DNA of 64,000 bases from Desulfobacter hydrogenophilus (GTDB taxonomy: Bacteria; Desulfobacterota; Desulfobacteria; Desulfobacterales; Desulfobacteraceae): NCBI RefSeq assembly GCF_004319545.1, contig NZ_CP036313.1:2172501-2236500 (forward strand), in the 5' to 3' direction. The notes beneath the pieces were generated by a model. That model was not told the origin of the DNA. It ran no database searches and was given only the letters and a program-made list of their open reading frames with translations. Made by a program: the position numbers and the translations under genes. Below, piece by piece: positions 58,423 through 64,000 of this stretch. How positions within the stretch are numbered: position 1 is the first letter of the stretch; the number at the start of each line of letters is the position of its first letter.

Positions 58423-59505
58423 ATGGCTGAAATCGATGCATTTTTTAAGCTTATGCATGACCAGGGAGCATCCGATCTGCACCTGACTGCGGGTCAGCAG
58501 CCTGCGTTAAGACTTCACGGCGACATTGAGCGAATCAAATACGATAAACTGACCAATGATAAGCTGCGCGGAATGCTTTATGAAATCACCTCCCAGGAAA
58601 AAATTAAGGAATTTGAAGAGACCGGGGATGTTGATTTCGGGTATGAAATTCCCGGTCTTGCCCGTTACAGGGCCAATTATTTCATGCAGAAAAACGGCAT
58701 AGCCGCCGTATTCCGCGAAATTCCATCGAATATCCTGACTGCCGAAGCGCTGGGTTTACCGGCGGTGATTTCGAAACTGGCAGACTTGCCCAGGGGGCTT
58801 GTACTGGTGACAGGACCCACCGGTTCCGGTAAATCAACCACCCTTGCTGCCATCATTGACCAGGCCAACAGAAACAGAAAAGACCATATTATTACCGTGG
58901 AAGATCCCATCGAGTTTGTTCACAAAAGCCAGGGCTGTATTGTGAATCACAGAGAAGTGGGGACCCATACCAAAACGTTTTCCGCGGCACTTCGCGGCGC
59001 CCTGCGTGAGGATCCGGATATTATCCTGGTGGGTGAGCTTCGGGATCTTGAAACCATTTCCCTGGCTGTTGAAGCTGCTTCCACAGGTCACCTGGTATTT
59101 GGTACCCTGCATACATCCAGTGCCCACAAAACCGTGGACAGGCTTGTTGAAGTTTTTCCCAGCACGGAACAGGCCCAGATTCGATCCACACTGTCAGACG
59201 GCCTTCGTGCCATTGTGGCCCAGGTGCTGTTTAAACGGGTTGACAAAAAGGGTCGGTGTGCCGCATTGGAAATCCTTGTGGCAACCCCTGCAGTCAGAAA
59301 TCTCATCCGCGAATCCAAAACCCATCAGATCCCTTCTATGATCCAGACCGGCAAGCAGTTCGGGATGCAGCTTCTGGACGATGCCATCATGGCGCTTTAC
59401 AAACAGGGAAAAATTAGTCCCGCGGATGCCTATTCAAAGGCAAATAACAAATCACTGTTCCGGCCGTTTCTTAAACATCCGCCTGCGGATTTCACCGAAG
59501 CATGA
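58423..59505 (+). CDS. pilT: Twitching motility ATPase PilT
   Basis: A 360-aa type IV pilus retraction ATPase: MHDQGASDLHLTAGQQPALR, Walker A LVTGPTGSGKSTTLAAIIDQ, Asp box VEDPIEFVHKSQGCIVNHRE, Walker B LREDPDIILVGELRDLETIS, His box TGHLVFGTLHTSSAHKTVDR. Start ATG 58423 has AAAGGGGAAG upstream. It is followed by a second, PilU-like ATPase. Confidence 0.95.
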   Translation: MAEIDAFFKLMHDQGASDLHLTAGQQPALRLHGDIERIKYDKLTNDKLRGMLYEITSQEKIKEFEETGDVDFGYEIPGLARYRANYFMQKNGIAAVFREIPSNILTAEALGLPAVISKLADLPRGLVLVTGPTGSGKSTTLAAIIDQANRNRKDHIITVEDPIEFVHKSQGCIVNHREVGTHTKTFSAALRGALREDPDIILVGELRDLETISLAVEAASTGHLVFGTLHTSSAHKTVDRLVEVFPSTEQAQIRSTLSDGLRAIVAQVLFKRVDKKGRCAALEILVATPAVRNLIRESKTHQIPSMIQTGKQFGMQLLDDAIMALYKQGKISPADAYSKANNKSLFRPFLKHPPADFTEA

Positions 59506-59538
59506 TCACAGGTTTTGCCCAATAAATAGGAGTAAGGC

Positions 59539-60717
59539 ATGAAAAAACAGCAGCTTGATTATATACTTACCAAAATGCTGGATTCCCATGATAATGTGTC
59601 GGACTTAAATATTACGCCGGGAAAACCCCTTCAGGTGGAAAGTTCAGGACAGCTTTTGGCCGTTGATCTGGGTCCGGGATTTAGTATTCTGACGCCGTTT
59701 CAAACCGAGGTTCTGGCCCTAAATCTTATTAATAATGACAGAAAACAGCTTGAAACTTTGCTGCGGGAAGGCAGTTGTGATTTATCCTATCAGCTGAGTA
59801 CCAAGGCAAGATTCAGGGTAAATATTTTTTCCAGGTCAGGCAAATACGCCATTGTATTAAGAAAACTTGAAACCACCATCCCTTCCATTGAAAAACTCAA
59901 TCTGCCGGAAAGTTTTCATAAAATGGCCGAAGAGAAGAACGGCATCATTTTTGTTACAGGTTCCACAGGGTCTGGTAAATCCACCTCACTTGCCGCACTT
60001 TTAGATAAGATCAATAAGACCAAATCCGTGCATGTCATTACTCTGGAAGATCCCATAGAGTACCAGCATACCCAGAAACGTTCTACCTTTAACCAGCGGG
60101 AACTGGGTATGGATTTTGACACCTTTGCCTCGGGCCTGCGGGCCGCTTTGCGCCAGGCCCCCAAAGTAATTCTGGTGGGAGAAATGCGTGATCGGGAAAC
60201 AGTTGAGATCGGACTGGCCGCTGCCGAGACCGGCCATCTGGTGGTCTCGACCCTGCACACCGTGGATGCCGGGCAGACCATCAACCGACTGCTGGGGATG
60301 TTCTCCACGGAAGAGGAAACACAAATTCGCATTCGTCTGGCCGACACTGTTCGGTGGGTGGTGGCCCAGCGCCTTTTGCCCAAGGTGGGCGGGGGACGCG
60401 TGGCCGCCTTTGAAATCATGGCCACCAACTTACGGGTTAAGGATACCATTTTAAACGGGGAGTCTGAAGGCAAGACTTATAATGACATTATTGTTGCCGG
60501 TAAACCCCAGGGGATGATTTCCTTTGACGAATTTATTGTAAATTTGTATGAAGGGGGAAAGATAGATGAAAATACGGCCATGGCCTATGCGTCACGCAAG
60601 GATATTGTGGGCAGGGGGCTCGACCGGATTAAAAGCGCCAGGGGTGAATCCACTAGTGGCATTCAGTCCCTTGAGATTGACCGCGGTTATGGGGGAGAGG
60701 AGGATGACTCATTATGA
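59539..60717 (+). CDS. pilU: PilT/PilU-type ATPase
   Basis: A 392-aa paralogue of the preceding PilT: FVTGSTGSGKSTSLAALLDK, LEDPIEYQHTQKRSTFNQRE, ALRQAPKVILVGEMRDRETV, TGHLVVSTLHTVDAGQTINR. The C-terminal 30 residues differ (GIQSLEIDRGYGGEED). Order pilT-pilU and the longer C-terminus suggest PilU, an accessory retraction motor. Its stop overlaps the next start (ATGA). Confidence 0.88.
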   Translation: MKKQQLDYILTKMLDSHDNVSDLNITPGKPLQVESSGQLLAVDLGPGFSILTPFQTEVLALNLINNDRKQLETLLREGSCDLSYQLSTKARFRVNIFSRSGKYAIVLRKLETTIPSIEKLNLPESFHKMAEEKNGIIFVTGSTGSGKSTSLAALLDKINKTKSVHVITLEDPIEYQHTQKRSTFNQRELGMDFDTFASGLRAALRQAPKVILVGEMRDRETVEIGLAAAETGHLVVSTLHTVDAGQTINRLLGMFSTEEETQIRIRLADTVRWVVAQRLLPKVGGGRVAAFEIMATNLRVKDTILNGESEGKTYNDIIVAGKPQGMISFDEFIVNLYEGGKIDENTAMAYASRKDIVGRGLDRIKSARGESTSGIQSLEIDRGYGGEEDDSL

Positions 60718-61349
60718 AGATTGCTTGCCCAAAATGCGGCAGTAATGCAAATCTGCCCGATGATAAGATTCCAAAAGATAAGGATTTTTCATTTAAATGT
60801 CCCCAATGCGCAGCCTCTGTCTCAGTCAAGGCGTCGGCTGGCAATCCCGGGGGTGGTGGTTTTGAGCAGAATACAGCCGGCATGGTTCCGGATATTCCTA
60901 AGTTTCAGACCGGTGGATCGAAACAGGCGCTGGTCTGCATCGCACCGAGTCTTGGCCGCAACCGGATTCTGGCTGGACTGAAAAATGCGGGATTGAAGGT
61001 TCATGTGTCTGAAACGCCGGCCCAGGCCTTGAAATATCTTGAATATTCTGTTTATCCGCTGGTGGTGATAGATGATGCCTTTGATACTGATAAAGTCATC
61101 GCTACGTACATAAATAATATGGATATATTCCTTCGCCGCAAGATTTGTCTTGTCCTGCTTGGGCCGGGGCTTGAGACCGGCGATGCCGTGACCGCCTTGG
61201 ATTTGAGCGCAAACTATGTGATAAAATCCCAAGATCTTGAGCAGGAAGATGCCTCCCTGGTGAATAATGTTTTGGCCGTGGCCCTGTCTGAACATGAACA
61301 GATGTATGCTGTGTTCAACGATTCAATGAAAGCTGTCGGAAAAGCCTAA
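60714..61349 (+). CDS. Zinc-ribbon protein with receiver-like domain
   Basis: A 211-aa protein. N-terminal MJ0042-type zinc ribbon: MKIACPKCGSNANLPDDKIP, FSFKCPQCAASVSV. From residue 70 a Rossmann-like region (ALVCIAPSLGRNRILAGLKN, YPLVVIDDAFDTDKVIATYI, KICLVLLGPGLE) resembles a response-regulator receiver but lacks a clear phosphorylation pattern. Coupled to pilU by ATGA. Possibly a motility-linked regulator. Confidence 0.7.
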   Translation: MKIACPKCGSNANLPDDKIPKDKDFSFKCPQCAASVSVKASAGNPGGGGFEQNTAGMVPDIPKFQTGGSKQALVCIAPSLGRNRILAGLKNAGLKVHVSETPAQALKYLEYSVYPLVVIDDAFDTDKVIATYINNMDIFLRRKICLVLLGPGLETGDAVTALDLSANYVIKSQDLEQEDASLVNNVLAVALSEHEQMYAVFNDSMKAVGKA

Positions 61350-61366
61350 GATTTTTTTCTTCTGTG

Positions 61367-62245
61367 ATGAATCTGAGCGCGCAAAACTGGCATGGACCAT
61401 GGACCCCGGGAGAGTGGCTCAAACGGAGTTGCTCTGTTCTAAATTTGGTCATTCTTACGGTTTCCTGTATTATTGTTGTCTCTGAATTTCGTTTTGACTG
61501 GTGCGAACGTCTGGTGGGCAATTATCTTTCTTCCACCAATGACACCCGCCCTGAAAACGGTGCGATCTGGGATGCGGGACGGCATATGGTCAATGCGATG
61601 CAATCATTGGACCAGATGGCGCTTGCCCGGGAAAGCGCCGGGCGAATGGTTCGGACAGCGGAGTCCTTTGCAGATCTTTCGGCCAAGTTGGGGCCTGGGG
61701 AGTGGGCGACCCTGGATAAGGATCGGTTTCGGGAACTGTATCTGGCGTTACCTGCCTATCGCCGCAGGAATGTGGTTGATCCGGTGCGCCTGGTGTGGCT
61801 GCTCAACGGCGGTGCCACTGATCGGATTTTTTGCGAAGGCCGCCTGGGCGGCATGAAAATTTTTTTCATTGATACCCAGAATCGGGTTGTGCAGCAGGTG
61901 GATCTGGATGTCCAAACCCTGGGCAACAACGGCAGCCGATCCGTGATTCCGGGAACCCTGGATAATTCCCCTGAATTTTTTGGCAGAATTTATCCGGTCT
62001 CCATTTTCTTTAACGCCGTGGCAAGGTTGCCTGGGGACATGCGATCCGATCTGATTCTGGATACGGAAGATCTTTTATCTGAAAAAGGTGCCCTTGGGCG
62101 TGTGGGGGTGGGAAATTCCGCCCAGGACGGTTTTATCTACCTTGGATTTGAGTTCCGGCACCTGGGTGAATCCCGGGTGGTGGAGGTTAAAGCCCGGGAG
62201 TGGGCGGTCTGGCAGTTGATCCTGGTGCTGAAGGGAGAAGGCTGA
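61367..62245 (+). CDS. Uncharacterised single-span membrane protein
   Basis: A 292-aa protein with one N-terminal membrane span (SVLNLVILTVSCIIVVSEFR) and a periplasmic domain with no motif I recognise (NYLSSTNDTRPENGAIWDAG, SVIPGTLDNSPEFFGRIYPV). ATG 61367 is preceded by an in-frame GTG at 61364. Its stop TGA overlaps the ATG of the penicillin-binding protein (TGATG), suggesting a partner role in cell-wall synthesis. Confidence 0.7.
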   Translation: MNLSAQNWHGPWTPGEWLKRSCSVLNLVILTVSCIIVVSEFRFDWCERLVGNYLSSTNDTRPENGAIWDAGRHMVNAMQSLDQMALARESAGRMVRTAESFADLSAKLGPGEWATLDKDRFRELYLALPAYRRRNVVDPVRLVWLLNGGATDRIFCEGRLGGMKIFFIDTQNRVVQQVDLDVQTLGNNGSRSVIPGTLDNSPEFFGRIYPVSIFFNAVARLPGDMRSDLILDTEDLLSEKGALGRVGVGNSAQDGFIYLGFEFRHLGESRVVEVKAREWAVWQLILVLKGEG

Positions 62246-64000
62246 TGCGGCTGTTTTCATGGCTGGTTTCCCTGATGCGGCTGCTGTTTTATACTGGGCT
62301 TCTTGCGGTTGCTCTCGCAGCAGCAGCAGGCTGCTTGATTGTTTTTCATATTTCCCAGGACCTGCCTAAATTGCCCTCGCCTTTAAGTCGTATTATTGAA
62401 ACCCCCCAGAGTCTGATCTATGCCGCAGACGGCCAGGTGCTCATTGCCCTTGGAGAAAAGACCTCCGTTTCCCTGGATATGGTATCTGTAGATTTTCTTA
62501 ATGCCATTGTGGCCACCGAGGACCACAGGTTTTTTGAACACCATGGTGTAAATAAGCTTCGTACCTTCAAAGCCTTGTATATCACCCTGTTTGAGCCCGG
62601 CCGTATCCAAGGCGCCTCAACCATTACCCAGCAGCTGGCCAAGAATCTGTTTTTCAGTTTTAAACAGACCTGGCAGCGTAAATTTAAAGAGATGCTGGTG
62701 GCATTTCAGATTGAGCAGGCCAATACTAAAAAGCAGATCCTTGAGGCCTATATCAATCAGATTCATTTCGGGGCCGGGGCCCAGGGCATTGAGCGGGCGG
62801 CCCGCGTGTATTTTGATAAACCCGCCCAGGATTTGACCCTGGCTGAAGCGGCACTGCTCGCGGGTCTTCCCAAATCTCCCACCCAGTACAATCCTTTCCG
62901 GTATTATGATAAGGCCCTTGCCCGCCGGCGGGTGGTGTTAAACCGCATGGTGGCGGCCGGGTTTATCACGGCAGATGAGGCAGGCAAAACCAATGCCATC
63001 CGCCCGAAACTGCACCATGGCCGCAAAGATGCCCGTACCGGCAGTTATTTTCTGGATGCCCTGATTCAAAAACTTGTAAACATGTACGGCGAGGATGTGG
63101 TGTATCATGGCGGTATTAAGGTATACGCGACTATGGATTCAAGACTCCAGGCCGATGCCCGTACTGCGGTGATGGACGGAATGGCCCGGCTTGATAAACT
63201 TATGGGGCTGGATAAAGGGGTGAAAGAAAAACCCCAGGCCGCATTGGTGGCGATTGATACCGCCAGCGGAGCGGTTAAGGCCATGGTGGGGGGTAGGGAT
63301 TATTATACCAGTGAATTCAACCGGGCTGTGAATAGTAGGCGCCAGGCCGGCAGCGGCTTTAAACCTTTTTTATACTATGCCGCTTTCAGGGATAGAAAAC
63401 TGCACCCGGCCAGCGTGTTCCAGGACAGGCCTGTGGCCATTCCCATTAAAGGGGCGCCTGACTGGTACCCCCAGAATTTTGAGAAAAGATACAGGGGTCC
63501 CATGATTCTTAAGCAGGCCCTGATCCATTCGGTGAACAGCATTGCAGCTCAGCTGGTGGTAGATGTGGGATCTGCTGCCGTGGTGGACGTGGCCCAAGCC
63601 TGTGGTGTGAAAAGTCCGTTAAAACCCGTATATTCAGTCGCCCTTGGTACGTCTGATGTCAGCGTCATGGATATGGCATCCGGGTTTTCCACATTGGCGG
63701 GCTTAGGCATTTATCATCAACCCTTTTTGTTCTGGCGGGTTGAGGATGCGAGGGGTCGGGTACTTTTTGAGCATATTGTTAAGGATCGCAGGGTATTGGA
63801 TGCGGCAACGGCTTTCCAGGTGGTGGACATGATGGAAGGCGTTGTGGATTCCGGATCGGGCAGGGGGGTGAGGCGTTTGGGATTCAAGCGTCCGGCAGCC
63901 GGAAAAACCGGCACCACGGATAATTATAATGATGCCTGGTTCACGGGGTTTACTCCGTCTTTTTGCGTATCCGTATGGACCGGGTATGACAAGAAGAAAA
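62244..64000 (+). CDS. Class A penicillin-binding protein (PBP1A-type), partial
   Basis: At least 585 residues, running off the right edge. N-terminal anchor (LLFYTGLLAVALAAAAGCLI), then a GT51 glycosyltransferase domain: FLNAIVATEDHRFFEHHGVN (catalytic Glu in EDHRF), GASTITQQLAKNLF, QILEAYINQIHFGAGAQGIE, LTLAEAALLAGLPKSPTQYN. Transpeptidase domain: nucleophile Ser in RQAGSGFKPFLYYAAF (S-x-x-K), SVN at LIHSVNSIAA, and KTGTTDNYNDAWFTGF. Polymerises and crosslinks peptidoglycan. The frame continues past 64000. Confidence 0.93.

Overview
The window looks like the chromosome of a sulfate-reducing member of the Desulfobacterales (Desulfobacteraceae in the broad sense). This rests on gene content: an ETF-linked membrane Fe-S oxidoreductase beside etfBA, a periplasmic tetraheme cytochrome c3, a cytoplasmic-type molybdopterin oxidoreductase, RT-Cas1, and dispersed GC-rich hairpin repeats. 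The two ends are ordinary core genome. The middle (about 6.4-44 kb) is an accessory and defence island, almost entirely on the minus strand and dense in small mobile elements.

Layout. 1-6.4 kb: class II aldolase (partial), TetR regulator, membrane Fe-S oxidoreductase, etfB, etfA, thyA. 6.4-12 kb: a minus-strand operon of a small unknown protein, a sigma-70-like factor, a zinc-finger (anti-sigma-like) protein and a Lon-like protease fused to helical repeats. 12-20 kb: a secreted ADP-ribosyltransferase-like protein, a receiver-like protein, a small membrane protein, then a tight six-gene operon of two related membrane proteins, a secreted vWA protein, an HD alarmone hydrolase, a small alarmone synthetase and a DHH phosphoesterase, whose natural start appears to be an ATT codon. 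20.3-44 kb: a type III-B CRISPR-Cas locus with CRISPR array 1, its leader, RT-cas1, cas2, CRISPR array 2, its leader, a truncated second cas2, two CARF effectors (CARF-RelE-like and Csx1 with HEPN), cmr6-cmr5-cmr4-cmr3-cmr2-cmr1, a 29-codon ORF, csx20 and cas6. 44-64 kb: methyltransferase, molybdopterin oxidoreductase, cytochrome c3, SNF2 helicase plus an 858-aa partner, tatC, tatB, DEAD-box helicase, yggT, divIVA-like, pilT, pilU, two uncharacterised genes and a penicillin-binding protein running off the end.

The CRISPR locus has been hit repeatedly by mobile DNA. A 4,344-bp transposon with TG...CA ends, carrying a DDE transposase, a TnsC/IstB-like ATPase and three zinc-finger or unknown proteins, sits inside cas2 with a 9-bp target duplication; removing it restores a 95-codon Cas2 in frame. 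A 1,683-bp IS4-like element splits a spacer of array 2 with a 5-bp duplication. A 247-bp MITE sits exactly at the cmr4 start codon. Other MITEs lie upstream of neighbouring genes, one nested inside another. The leader-proximal (newest) spacer of array 2 matches, 38 of 38 bases, a copy of a dispersed hairpin element upstream of thyA in this same window.

Working picture. The Cas10 subunit keeps the cyclase GGDD but lacks the HD nuclease, so interference probably relies on Cmr4 RNA cleavage plus cyclic-oligoadenylate signalling to Csx1 and the CARF-RelE protein, with Csx20 as a possible off-switch. Both cas2 copies are broken, so new spacer acquisition is probably impaired now. The two operons next to the CRISPR locus (Lon/zinc-finger/sigma and the alarmone/membrane/vWA set) are the best candidates for undescribed signalling or defence systems.
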